Assembly: GCA_943788725.1 (NCBI GenBank)
Contig: CALSRJ010000001.1
Location: 428,861-492,860, forward strand
Direction: 5' to 3'
Length of the DNA stretch: 64,000 nt
DNA from: an uncultured Flavobacteriales bacterium
GTDB lineage: Bacteria; Bacteroidota; Bacteroidia; Flavobacteriales_G; Salibacteraceae
Shown here: positions 53,854 through 63,013 of the stretch, one piece after another
Position numbering within the stretch: position 1 is the first letter of the stretch
Layout: each line of letters opens with the position of its first letter
Notes under the pieces: model-generated
What the model saw: only the letters and a program-made list of their open reading frames with translations
Databases searched by the model: none
What the model was told of the DNA's origin: nothing
Position numbers and translations under genes: made by a program

Positions 53854-55533
53854 ATGATTCGAACACTCTTACTTCCCTGCTGGCTATTCATGTCTTTGTT
53901 GGCGCCGCATTTTGTATGCGGACAAGACGGCACGATCCGCAATCCCTTGCCCGTTGAACCATCCCTCTCTGGAAACTATGGAGAGCTAAGGCCGAATCAT
54001 TTCCACGCTGGACTGGATTTAAAAACGGCCGGAAGGGAAGGCTTGGATGTGATGGCGGCAGGAGAGGGTCACGTTTCTCGCATCAAGATTTCTCCGTACG
54101 GTTATGGTAAGGCACTCTATATAGACCACCCAAACGGCACGACGACTGTCTATGGGCATTTACAGCGCTACTCCCCAGAAATCACTGCCTACATCAAGGA
54201 ATACCAAGTAAAGCAAAAAAGCTTCGAGATCGACATCTATCCTGGCGAAGAAGACCTACCCGTAACCGCTGGCCAAGTCGTTGCGATCTCTGGCAACACA
54301 GGAGGGTCAGGCGGACCCCACCTCCACTTCGAAGTCCGTGAAACCGCATCAGAAGTCCCTAGAAACCCTATTGTTATGGGATTTCCCATTAGCGATACCA
54401 AACCGCCCGTAATCGATGCCATTGGCATAGCTCCCATCGGACTTGGGTCAAGGGTTCGCAACAGTGAGAAAACTGCCCATGCACGAGTCAGCGGATCAAC
54501 GCTCGCTACCACTATGCCGATTGAAGTAGAAGGAACATTTGGAATTGAAGTAAATGGATACGACTCCCAAAGTGGGTCGTACAACCACAACGGTATTTTT
54601 CGGGTTGACTTAATCGTAGACGACAGCTTGATTTCTCGCTTCACCGCAGATAGCATCTCGTTTGATCAAAGCCGACACTTGAACAGTTTGATCGACTATC
54701 CTTATTACTACAGCAACCGCCAGCGCTTTATGCGGATGTATCGCCAACCCGGTAACCATTTAGAGAACCTGGCCTACAAGTCAGACGGCATCCTCAATCT
54801 CTCAGACGGCGTACACACCATCCAGGTGATAGCATATGACCATGAAGGAAATAAGGACGAGGTCCATTTTGATGTCGATATAAGTGAAGGCGAGGGACAG
54901 GATGCATTCAGTTCGGCGGAAATGTTGGAATGGAACATCCCCTATTTCTATGAGGCCGAAGACTGCAAGCTCTTCTTTCCTAACCATACTGTATATGCAT
55001 CCATTCCCCTCAACATTAATCAAGAGGACTTGGGCGAACGGCCATTCGTTCACGTGTTCGACCCTTGGATTCCAGTGCAGGAAGCCTTTGAGATTAAACT
55101 TCGGATACCAGAAAGCATGCCTCGAGAAGGACTATTGATCGCTCAAACCAACAGCGCGGGAAGACCGAGCAGAGCGCTCTCGAGCACAGTAGATGGCGAT
55201 TGGGTGAGGGCCCTTAGCCGGAATTTTGGCGATTTCACCCTCGTGACAGATGACAAAGCTCCTACCATCTCCATGGTAAACTTTAAGCAAGGGCATACTT
55301 GGAATTCGGGACGCCTAAAATTCGTGATCAAGGATAATTTCAGCGGCATTCAACGCTATGATGCATACGTAAATGGGCAATGGGTCATCATGGAATTTGA
55401 GCCCAAACAAGATTTGGTGTTCATTGACGTTAATGACCTACCCCATTCAGAAGAGCAACAAGAATTAAGGATCGAAATATCCGATATGGCTGGAAATGTT
55501 GCGACCTTTGAAGGAACATTGAAGCACCCATGA
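53854..55533 (+). CDS. M23 family metallopeptidase (LytM-type)
   Basis: A 559-residue exported zinc endopeptidase acting on cell-wall peptides. Signal peptide (LLLPCWLFMSLLAPHFVCG), then the LytM domain at about residues 35-165 with HFHAGLDL (His51, Asp55) and GPHLHFEV giving the zinc ligands. The remaining 390 residues form beta-rich repeats with no motif I know; a similar layout is common in Bacteroidota M23 proteins. The following gene overlaps by 4 bp (ATGA) and begins a coupled run through the TonB receptor, lipoprotein and lipB. Confidence 0.93.
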   Translation: MIRTLLLPCWLFMSLLAPHFVCGQDGTIRNPLPVEPSLSGNYGELRPNHFHAGLDLKTAGREGLDVMAAGEGHVSRIKISPYGYGKALYIDHPNGTTTVYGHLQRYSPEITAYIKEYQVKQKSFEIDIYPGEEDLPVTAGQVVAISGNTGGSGGPHLHFEVRETASEVPRNPIVMGFPISDTKPPVIDAIGIAPIGLGSRVRNSEKTAHARVSGSTLATTMPIEVEGTFGIEVNGYDSQSGSYNHNGIFRVDLIVDDSLISRFTADSISFDQSRHLNSLIDYPYYYSNRQRFMRMYRQPGNHLENLAYKSDGILNLSDGVHTIQVIAYDHEGNKDEVHFDVDISEGEGQDAFSSAEMLEWNIPYFYEAEDCKLFFPNHTVYASIPLNINQEDLGERPFVHVFDPWIPVQEAFEIKLRIPESMPREGLLIAQTNSAGRPSRALSSTVDGDWVRALSRNFGDFTLVTDDKAPTISMVNFKQGHTWNSGRLKFVIKDNFSGIQRYDAYVNGQWVIMEFEPKQDLVFIDVNDLPHSEEQQELRIEISDMAGNVATFEGTLKHP

Positions 55534-56162
55534 AGTACTGCATTGTATTTACCGTCTTTTTTATTTCCGCGCTGTCAGGCTTTGGTCAGAAAGACCCTAG
55601 CGAAGGACTCCTTCAACTCTCAGGCGTCGTGGTCTCAGGTGATAGCCTAACCCCTGTCCCCTTTTCAAGCGTCCTCATTGAGGGATCTAGCAGGGGAACC
55701 ATATGCGACTATTATGGATTCTTTTCCTTAGTGGTGCGTGAGGGCGATACGATTCTTTTTTCGAGCGTCGGATACCGAAATGTAGAATTCACTGTACCAG
55801 ACACCCTGCAAAGCAAAAGGTATTCGATCATCCAGCTCTTGCAAAAAGACACAATTACGCTGCCTGAACAGAAGGTCTATCCTTGGCCAAGTAAAGAGCA
55901 ATTCGAGCAAGCCTTTCTGACCCTCAACGCACCTACCGACGATTTCGACCGAGCGTTTGAGAACATGACACGGGAAGACGTGCGGCTAGCGGTACAAGGT
56001 GTGCCTATGAGTGCACAAGGCAACTACAACTACGTGGTGCAACAAGAATATACGCGCCTTTACAACCAAGGTTTATTGCCACAAATTAGCTTGCTCAATC
56101 CATTGGCATGGGCTCAGTTTATCCAAGCCTGGAAAAAAGGTGAGTTCAAATCCGATAAGTAA
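55530..56162 (+). CDS. Secreted carboxypeptidase-regulatory-like domain protein
   Basis: A 210-residue exported protein: signal (MKYCIVFTVFFISALSGFG), then a beta-sandwich CarboxypepD_reg-like domain at about residues 28-105 (LSGVVVSGDSLTPVPFSSVLIEGSSRGTICDYYGFFSLVV), then a charged helical tail with NAPTDDFDRAFENMTRED and a hydrophobic C-terminus. Found widely next to M23 peptidases in the phylum; its role is unknown. It overlaps the peptidase gene by 4 bp and lies 13 bp before the receptor gene. Confidence 0.88.
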   Translation: MKYCIVFTVFFISALSGFGQKDPSEGLLQLSGVVVSGDSLTPVPFSSVLIEGSSRGTICDYYGFFSLVVREGDTILFSSVGYRNVEFTVPDTLQSKRYSIIQLLQKDTITLPEQKVYPWPSKEQFEQAFLTLNAPTDDFDRAFENMTREDVRLAVQGVPMSAQGNYNYVVQQEYTRLYNQGLLPQISLLNPLAWAQFIQAWKKGEFKSDK

Positions 56163-56175
56163 ACGATAATTATTG

Positions 56176-58668
56176 GTGAGGTCCAGTGTCTATATAGCTG
56201 CGGTATTTGTTTTTCTGGGACTCACCCTTACGGCACAAGATGCGACCATCAAAGGTGTGATCACCGACTTGAAGGGCAATCCTATTGAGGCGGCAACGAT
56301 AGGTGTACCTGGCACTGTGTATGGAACGAGCTCAGATCAATTCGGAAAATACTCCTTCACCTTACCTGGCGACAATACCTACCGACTCATCGTCCGACAC
56401 ATATCCTTTGAAGAATTTGTCACCAACATCAGCGTTGTTGCAGGAGAACAACTTGGACTCAGCCCCGTACTTGGTGGTAAGGCCATGGAAATTGGCACCT
56501 TCACTAAATCTGAAGAACGGAACCGTGAGCGACCGCTACGCAAAATTGAGGGGGGTATGGCCAAGTTTAACCCTTCCGTTACGAGTAGCGTGGAGTCTCT
56601 CCTACCCGCTCAGGCATTAGGCGTAAGCATCAACAATGAACTCAGCTCACAATATTCTGTGCGGGGAGGAAACTTTGATGAAAACTTGGTCTACGTAAAC
56701 GGGATTCAGGTGTACCGCCCTTTCTTGATCCGAAGTGGTCAGCAAGAAGGACTGAGCTTCATCAACAGCGATCTTGTTTCAAACATTGCGTTTTCTTCCG
56801 GTGGATTCGAAGCCATCTATGGAGACAAGCTTTCGAGCGTCCTCGACATCACCTACAAGAAACCAGAGAAATTCGGAGGTTCCGCATCTGCAGGCCTGTT
56901 AGGTTTTAATGCCCATCTAGAGAATGCCAGCGACAACAAACGCTTCACTCAGATCCACGGCATACGGTACTATTCAAACCAGTACCTCGTAGGAAGCCTC
57001 GATACAGAAGGAGATTATCGCCCCCGCTTCATCGACTACCAGACTTACCTCACCTATGCCTTCAACACCAATTGGGAGATTTCCTTCTTGGGCAATTTCT
57101 CACAGAATCGATATCAATTCGCCCCTGAAAACCGACAAGCTTCCTTTGGCACGGTCAGTTCAGCCGTGGGCTTGAATGTATTCTTTGACGGTCAAGAAAT
57201 AGACGCTTATCAAACTTCTTTTGGAGCGTTGACGCTGCAGTGGACTCCACGGTACAACCTCAACATGCGACTTATCGCTTCGGCTTTTCAAACTACGGAG
57301 AGTGAGACCTTTGACATTGAGGGCTTCTATCGACTCTCGGAGTTAGAAAACGACCTGAGCAAGGAAAGCTTTGGGGATGAAGCCTTCGTGATAGGAACCG
57401 GCTCTTTTCTCGACCATGCGCGTAACTACCTAGACGCTTTGGTGGCTAGCACAGAAATGCAAGGTGAGTATTCTAAAAATGGCCATAAGTGGCTTTGGGG
57501 GTTAAAGTACCGTCACGACGATATCAACGACCGTTTGAACGAATGGAGTCTTGTGGATTCCGTCGGTTTTTCTGTGCCTTACAATGGAACCGATGTCAAC
57601 CTATTCGAGACCATCAAGTCTGACAACCGCGTGGCCACCAATCGAGTGATGGGCTACCTGCAGCGCGATTGGAATTTTGACCTGGACAGTCACCAGCTCT
57701 TTGTGAGTACGGGAGCCCGATTCCACTACTGGGATTTCAACCAGCAGACCACTTTTAGTCCGCGCATCTTAGCCTCCATACGCCCCAATTGGGACGCAGA
57801 CTGGCAGTTTCGGGCGAGCTGGGGCTTTTATCACCAGCCCGCGTTCTACCGTGAAATGAGGGATTTGTATGGAAATGTCAATCCAGCCATTCGCGCACAG
57901 CGATCGATTCACTATGTACTGGGCGCAGATTACAACTTCAAAATGTTCAAGCGCTCCTTTAAGTTCGTCGGAGAGGCCTACTACAAGCACCTTGATCAGA
58001 TCATCCCCTATGAATTGGACAATGTGCGTATTCGATACTACGCTACGAACAATGCAACCGGATATGCCACCGGAGTCGACTTAAAACTGAACGGTGAGTT
58101 TGTGAAAGGAGTCGAGTCATGGATTTCAATGTCGATCATGCAGACCATGGAAGATTTGGTAGATGACGAGTACGTGCTCTACACTGTTCAATTTGGAGAT
58201 ACTACCATCCAAAGCGAGAAAACCTTCGGACGCGCCATTGACAGTTCCACGGTCTACCCCGGCTTCATCCCTCGACCGACGGACCAGCGCGTCAACTTCG
58301 CCATGACCTTCCAAGACTACGTCCCCGGATTAGAGCAAATAAAGGCACACTTGAGCCTGCTGTACGGCACGGGACTTCCAACAGGACCTCCGAGCTACAC
58401 GCGTTGGAAAGACACGTTTCGCATGCCACCTTATCGCAGGGTAGACATCGGGTTTTCAGCCCGTTTGAAAGGCGAAGGAAAAGAGTCTAAACTGGCTTTC
58501 CTCAACAAGTTGGAATCTGCGTGGGTCACTTTGGAGGTCTTCAACCTACTAGCCGTTAACAATACTATTTCGTTCCTTTGGGTGAAAGACGCGCGCAATG
58601 TAGAGTACGGAGTACCGAACTACCTTACCGCTCGACGCGTTAACCTTAAACTGATCGCTCGATTCTGA
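56176..58668 (+). CDS. TonB-dependent receptor with CarboxypepD_reg N-domain
   Basis: An 830-residue outer-membrane receptor. Signal peptide (RSSVYIAAVFVFLGLTLTAQ), then an N-terminal CarboxypepD_reg-like domain (about residues 25-105), a plug domain (about 110-225: LSSQYSVRGGNFDENLVYVNG, SFINSDLVSNIAFSSGGFEAIYG) and a beta-barrel ending in an aromatic terminal residue (LIARF). It is not clearly SusC. GTG at 56176 starts the protein, since the TTG at 56173 is less likely. The next gene, a lipoprotein, starts at the last base of the stop codon and may be its surface partner. Ligand not assignable. Confidence 0.93.
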   Translation: MRSSVYIAAVFVFLGLTLTAQDATIKGVITDLKGNPIEAATIGVPGTVYGTSSDQFGKYSFTLPGDNTYRLIVRHISFEEFVTNISVVAGEQLGLSPVLGGKAMEIGTFTKSEERNRERPLRKIEGGMAKFNPSVTSSVESLLPAQALGVSINNELSSQYSVRGGNFDENLVYVNGIQVYRPFLIRSGQQEGLSFINSDLVSNIAFSSGGFEAIYGDKLSSVLDITYKKPEKFGGSASAGLLGFNAHLENASDNKRFTQIHGIRYYSNQYLVGSLDTEGDYRPRFIDYQTYLTYAFNTNWEISFLGNFSQNRYQFAPENRQASFGTVSSAVGLNVFFDGQEIDAYQTSFGALTLQWTPRYNLNMRLIASAFQTTESETFDIEGFYRLSELENDLSKESFGDEAFVIGTGSFLDHARNYLDALVASTEMQGEYSKNGHKWLWGLKYRHDDINDRLNEWSLVDSVGFSVPYNGTDVNLFETIKSDNRVATNRVMGYLQRDWNFDLDSHQLFVSTGARFHYWDFNQQTTFSPRILASIRPNWDADWQFRASWGFYHQPAFYREMRDLYGNVNPAIRAQRSIHYVLGADYNFKMFKRSFKFVGEAYYKHLDQIIPYELDNVRIRYYATNNATGYATGVDLKLNGEFVKGVESWISMSIMQTMEDLVDDEYVLYTVQFGDTTIQSEKTFGRAIDSSTVYPGFIPRPTDQRVNFAMTFQDYVPGLEQIKAHLSLLYGTGLPTGPPSYTRWKDTFRMPPYRRVDIGFSARLKGEGKESKLAFLNKLESAWVTLEVFNLLAVNNTISFLWVKDARNVEYGVPNYLTARRVNLKLIARF

Positions 58669-59441
58669 TGAGAAAATTGTTTTACTTGCTTTGTCTGCTG
58701 ATGATTGCATTGATTTCGTGCAAGAAAGATGCAGGCATAGACGAAGGCTGGTTGGCAAACGAAACCCTCGACGTTCAAGTGGCGGACCATCAAGCGGAAC
58801 GGATTCAGTATACCGCCTTTGGCTTTGTGGGTAATCACCCTTCTTTTGAGCGCGCCACCGATGGCTTTTCCATTCATGCCTATGCGGTGGTTCCTGAAGG
58901 GGCAAGGGAGATTCGGTACTTTGAAACAGATTCACTCCAATACAGGGATAGTCTGCGCACCTATCGCCGGCAGGACATCCATATTGAACACTTGGGAGAT
59001 AGACTGCTCGTACGTGGTACACGTGAAGGCATTCGACAAGATCGCTTTGTTCGGCTCACCCACCTTTTAGGTGATAGCCTTTTCATTACTCCAGCCATCA
59101 CACTTCGCGCTGCATCGCTTACTACGGCCACAATAGACGACATTGAATCGGGTTGGAACAATGAGGGATACTATGCCTTCAACTGGCGTTCGGTTCCGGG
59201 TTCAGATCAGTATTTGATTGTGTTACGCGACCTTTCTGGGGATGCCCTGATTGCGTTATCAACCGAGCGTACGAGCTTTCAATGGTATGACTTGCGGAGC
59301 GTCGGGTTGAACTTCTTTCCTGCACTTAGGGACCCACAATTGGTAGAAGGTAGCTCGTACACCTTGAGCATTTATGCCATTACCCAGCGAGGATGGCTCA
59401 CAGCCATCGGCGACCACCCTTTTACGTTTTTACCAGAATGA
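58668..59441 (+). CDS. Lipoprotein downstream of the TonB receptor
   Basis: A 257-residue exported lipoprotein: basic start, hydrophobic segment, then lipobox LISC (Cys18). The mature part is beta-rich, and residues about 155-255 (GWNNEGYYAFNWRSVPGSDQYLIVLRDL ... SSYTLSIYAITQRGWLTA) look like a fibronectin type III-type fold. No family is recognised. It is coupled to the receptor by a TGATG junction and to lipB by a 4-bp overlap, so it is made with the receptor; acting as a cell-surface partner of the receptor is inference. Confidence 0.82.
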   Translation: MRKLFYLLCLLMIALISCKKDAGIDEGWLANETLDVQVADHQAERIQYTAFGFVGNHPSFERATDGFSIHAYAVVPEGAREIRYFETDSLQYRDSLRTYRRQDIHIEHLGDRLLVRGTREGIRQDRFVRLTHLLGDSLFITPAITLRAASLTTATIDDIESGWNNEGYYAFNWRSVPGSDQYLIVLRDLSGDALIALSTERTSFQWYDLRSVGLNFFPALRDPQLVEGSSYTLSIYAITQRGWLTAIGDHPFTFLPE

Positions 59442-60109
59442 ATCCTGCGGTAAGGGCACCTTTCGATGTGGTAGACCTCGGCGGTATGTCTTATGGCGAT
59501 GCATTACAGGAGCAAGAAGTGCGTTTTCAGGCCATGCTCGAAGCGAAACGTAAAGCCAGCCCTCTGCCGAACAGCACATTTTTGTTGGTAGAGCACACTC
59601 CCGTTTACACGCTTGGAAAATCGGGCGACTTAAACAACTTGCGGCGTAAGCCCGAAGAGGTCGGCGCTGAGTTCTATAAAACCACGCGTGGTGGAGACAT
59701 TACTTATCACGGGCCTGGCCAGATCGTAGGCTACCCTATTTTTGACCTTGAGCGTTTCGAGATGGGCGTTGCCAAGTACATCTGGAGTATGGAAGAAGCC
59801 ATCATCCAAGTCATCAAAAAGCACGGTTTGGAAGGAGGTAGAATCGAAGAAGCAAGCGGCGTTTGGATCGATTACGACAACGAACACGCTCGCAAGATCT
59901 GCGCAATCGGCGTGAAGGCGAGTCGCTATGTGACCATGCATGGATTTGCCTTCAACGTGAATACCGACTTAAGATACTTCGAGCACATCATTCCTTGTGG
60001 AATCGACGACAAGGGCGTGACTTCGATGGAGAAAGAACTGGGTCGAGCTCAAGATTTTGAAGCCATCAAAAAAGAGGTGGTAGAAGCCTTTGCAGACCTC
60101 TTTTCCTAG
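59438..60109 (+). CDS. lipB: Lipoyl(octanoyl) transferase LipB
   Basis: Transfers octanoate from octanoyl-ACP to lipoyl domains, the first step of lipoate synthesis. The 223-residue protein carries RGGDITYHGPGQIVGYPIFDL, GVKASRYVTMHGFAFNVNTDL with the catalytic lysine, and the HIIPCGIDDKGVTSM cysteine motif. The frame extends 15 codons up into the lipoprotein gene; ATG 59438 gives the ATGA overlap. It is an odd partner for the receptor operon; coupling probably reflects gene packing rather than shared function. The stop is one base from the convergent AsmA gene's stop. Confidence 0.96.
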   Translation: MNPAVRAPFDVVDLGGMSYGDALQEQEVRFQAMLEAKRKASPLPNSTFLLVEHTPVYTLGKSGDLNNLRRKPEEVGAEFYKTTRGGDITYHGPGQIVGYPIFDLERFEMGVAKYIWSMEEAIIQVIKKHGLEGGRIEEASGVWIDYDNEHARKICAIGVKASRYVTMHGFAFNVNTDLRYFEHIIPCGIDDKGVTSMEKELGRAQDFEAIKKEVVEAFADLFS

Positions 60110-60110
60110 G

Positions 60111-62876
60111 CTACTTAAAGAGTTTGTTCAGGTTCTTCTTCGCTTCCTCTTCTGCTTTGCGCTTGGCTTCATCTGCTTGTCGCTTTGCCTCAGCTTCAGC
60201 TTTCTTCTTCTCATCTTCTAGCTTCTTCTTGGCGGCTGCTGCCTCAGCTTCAGCTTTCTTCTTCGCCTCTGCGGCCTGAGCCTCCGCCTTTTGCTTAGCA
60301 GCGTCCATTTCAGCTTTGGCACGCGCTTCACCATCTGCTTTCGCCTTGTTAAACTCGTCCTTGGCCTTTGCTTCTAGCTCCTCTTTCTGCTTCATCAATT
60401 CCTCTTTCGCTTTTGCCTTCAGGTCATCAACTTGATTCGCAGCTCCAGCGGTTCCTGCTAATCTAGCATTTACAAGAGGATTTTCTGAAGTCCCGGTGAT
60501 GTCTACGTCTACCATAACACGTTCCGGCACAGCAGCACTGGTACCGAGTGCCTTATTGGCCTGGCTAAACAAGCCACTCACTACTTGGGTTGCAGCTGAC
60601 CCCATCAGCTTCGATGGAATGTCTAGGTTAAGGAGGTAATCCAGGCTCATGTCAAATCCATGGCTTCCACTAAAAACCGAGGGAACGTCTTTCCCAATCA
60701 CGAATTGGCATGGTTTGACTTTCATTCTTCCGTTTTCAAAAGCATAATCGACGCGAACGTCATTCAACTGAACATCCTTAATACCGGTAGACTTGATCAC
60801 CTCCTCCACCTTCTTCAAGACAGTCGGTGAGTTCAACTGCACTGCTCTCGTGAGCAAGGATCCGCCGCCACTTAACGTATTGGTCTTTGGCTCCATATGC
60901 TGATCTAATGCCCCTTTCAGGCGAAGTCCGGTAGAAAACTTACCGTTGGCGTTTTCCATGATGGGTGCCATTTTCTGGGCCATATCAAGGTACTTGTATG
61001 TCTGAACCACGTCCCAACCAATGATGTCCATCGTGAAATCAACTTGAGGTTCTATTGGATTCTGAGTAGCGTATGTTCCGTTCATCGTTATGCTTCCTTC
61101 GAGCATATTCATGGCTACGTTGCGCATGGAGATGGTTTGATCGCGCAAGATCATCTCACCGCGTAGGTTTTGTATGGTCATGCCATCGTAGAGGAGTTTC
61201 GTAATCGAAGTATTCAGCACGAAATCAAGCCCCGCAGGCACTTCCAGCACGGTCATTTCCTCCTCTACTTCTTCCTCTGCTGTTGCTTCTTCACTTCCTG
61301 CAAGTTGATCCAAATCCAATCTATTAGAGGAAAGGTTAAACTTTCCCGAAAGCGGAGCGTCGGCTACATACCAGGCTACTATGTTGTCTACTCGTCCGGT
61401 CATGGAGATATCGCTTTCTCCCAGCATCATGGTAAAAGCCGTCAATTCCGCGTAAGAAGGAGCGAAATTCAACGAGCAGGTACGAATGATCGTTTCGTAT
61501 GGCATCGCTGGGTCGATGTAATCCAAGTCAGTAAGCACCAAGCTACCAGAAGCGTCAAAATCATCGTAGCGCTCTTGGTCGATCGCGCTTTGGTTGCCTT
61601 TCAGGCGCAGATCTGAGTAGATGTTTCCATTAATGGCTTGTCCCTCTTTGAGAGGCACAATATCTTTCAGGGTAGCCAAATCCAAATCCATCTTCACCTC
61701 CATATCAATGAATGGGTCGGAAATCGGCGTACGCATATGCAACATTACATCCACAGGATTTCCAGCAATCTCTAAGTGAAAGCCATCCATGTCGATCACC
61801 GTATTATCATCACTTCCTCCAGGGTTGGAGATGGTTAAGTCGATCTGTATGTCCTCAGCCGACTTGGGCATATCCGGATAATGGAATCGGGCATCAGAAA
61901 CCTTCAAACCAAGATTGAAAGCAGGAAGATCATCTCCGATCATACGGCCCTTGGCCATACCGCTCAATGCGAGTTGACCGTCGGTTTCAACCCCTTCCAT
62001 GTCTTGCATAAATACAGCAGGGACGAGTGAAAGCAGTCCTTTAAAACTCGTCTCTCTCGTTGAGAAGGTCATGTCCATGTCGATGGGATCGCCCGACTCT
62101 TCGGGCATTGCCACAAATCCATCAAAACTGAGCTGCAGTGCATTGAGTCCAACATAATTATCAGCAAACTCAAAACGCATTTCGGGCAAGTTCATGTTGA
62201 TGTCGAAATCCATGTCGAGACCAACCCTATTCAAGTACGCCAATCCATCTTGCTTGTACGTGAGCTCCGCTGCTTCAGAATGTGTCTCCAAGAGAAAAAT
62301 ATCCTGGGTGAAATCACCCTGCCCTTTGTGGGTGAATTGCGTTAGCTTGGTATAAATCCCGCCGGCTCGATCGTCATAGGTGATGTTGGCTTCTTTGAAA
62401 AAGTACCGTTTCAGGCTTAAGCTAAACTCACCACTGGCATCCACGTCCTCAGTAACCTCTTCTTCAGTTGCAGGCAAGGCGATATCATAGTTTGCGGTAC
62501 CGTCAGGCAGGACAATTACATGAATATTGGGTTGGCTCAATCCAATGGTATTGACCCTGATGGTTCCTCCATTGATTACGCTCATCAGGTCAAGGCTCAA
62601 TTCAAGCGAAGCAATCTTTGCCAGCGTAATTCCTTCAAACACGCCTTGATTGTTAACCGATACGTCATGGATGACAAGGGTGAAATCTGGAAAACTTTTG
62701 AAAAGTGTTAGGTCAACATCGCCGAAATCAACGCGCGCATTTAGGTTCTCATTGGCTTGTTGCTTTGCCAACGCAATAAGGTCATCCTTAAAGACAATTG
62801 GCAACACAATGGCCGCCGAAATCACTAAGACGATGAGAATAATTAGACCGAGCAATAGCTTCTTCAACATATCCAT
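60111..62876 (-). CDS. AsmA-family envelope protein with a charged helical tail
   Basis: About 921 residues. An N-terminal hydrophobic helix (LLLGLIILIVLVISAAIVLPIVF) is followed by the AsmA N-domain (VDFGDVDLTLFKSFPDFTLVIHDVSV) and a long repetitive beta-groove region, the pattern of bridge-like lipid-transport proteins of the AsmA/TamB/YhdP kind. The last 105 residues (from about 815) are almost all K, E, A, D and Q in a single long helix made of short A-K-x-K-A-E type repeats, probably reaching the cell envelope space or peptidoglycan. The frame is open further upstream; ATG 62876 or 62870 starts the membrane helix. No partner is adjacent. Confidence 0.88.
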   Translation of the reverse strand: MDMLKKLLLGLIILIVLVISAAIVLPIVFKDDLIALAKQQANENLNARVDFGDVDLTLFKSFPDFTLVIHDVSVNNQGVFEGITLAKIASLELSLDLMSVINGGTIRVNTIGLSQPNIHVIVLPDGTANYDIALPATEEEVTEDVDASGEFSLSLKRYFFKEANITYDDRAGGIYTKLTQFTHKGQGDFTQDIFLLETHSEAAELTYKQDGLAYLNRVGLDMDFDINMNLPEMRFEFADNYVGLNALQLSFDGFVAMPEESGDPIDMDMTFSTRETSFKGLLSLVPAVFMQDMEGVETDGQLALSGMAKGRMIGDDLPAFNLGLKVSDARFHYPDMPKSAEDIQIDLTISNPGGSDDNTVIDMDGFHLEIAGNPVDVMLHMRTPISDPFIDMEVKMDLDLATLKDIVPLKEGQAINGNIYSDLRLKGNQSAIDQERYDDFDASGSLVLTDLDYIDPAMPYETIIRTCSLNFAPSYAELTAFTMMLGESDISMTGRVDNIVAWYVADAPLSGKFNLSSNRLDLDQLAGSEEATAEEEVEEEMTVLEVPAGLDFVLNTSITKLLYDGMTIQNLRGEMILRDQTISMRNVAMNMLEGSITMNGTYATQNPIEPQVDFTMDIIGWDVVQTYKYLDMAQKMAPIMENANGKFSTGLRLKGALDQHMEPKTNTLSGGGSLLTRAVQLNSPTVLKKVEEVIKSTGIKDVQLNDVRVDYAFENGRMKVKPCQFVIGKDVPSVFSGSHGFDMSLDYLLNLDIPSKLMGSAATQVVSGLFSQANKALGTSAAVPERVMVDVDITGTSENPLVNARLAGTAGAANQVDDLKAKAKEELMKQKEELEAKAKDEFNKAKADGEARAKAEMDAAKQKAEAQAAEAKKKAEAEAAAAKKKLEDEKKKAEAEAKRQADEAKRKAEEEAKKNLNKLFK

Positions 62877-62962
62877 AAAATTTAGGTTCAAAGGTAAACG
62901 ACTGCTAACGCTTCTGCGCATGGGCAGTGACATTTCTGCTGGGCAGATCTCATTTGAAGCCC

Positions 62963-62992
62963 ATAAAAAAAGGCCCCCAAGTGGGAGCCTTT
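62963..62992 (-). terminator. Terminator of the 63014 lipoprotein gene
   Basis: AAAGGC (62969-62974) pairs with GCCTTT (62987-62992) and inner CCC with GGG (one mismatch), loop of about five bases. On the minus strand the stem runs into six or more T residues (A-run at 62965-62971), so it stops the lipoprotein transcript about 20-45 bp after its stop codon and before the AsmA gene. Confidence 0.85.
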
Positions 62993-63013
62993 CTAATTGT
63001 CAATTGCGTGGAA

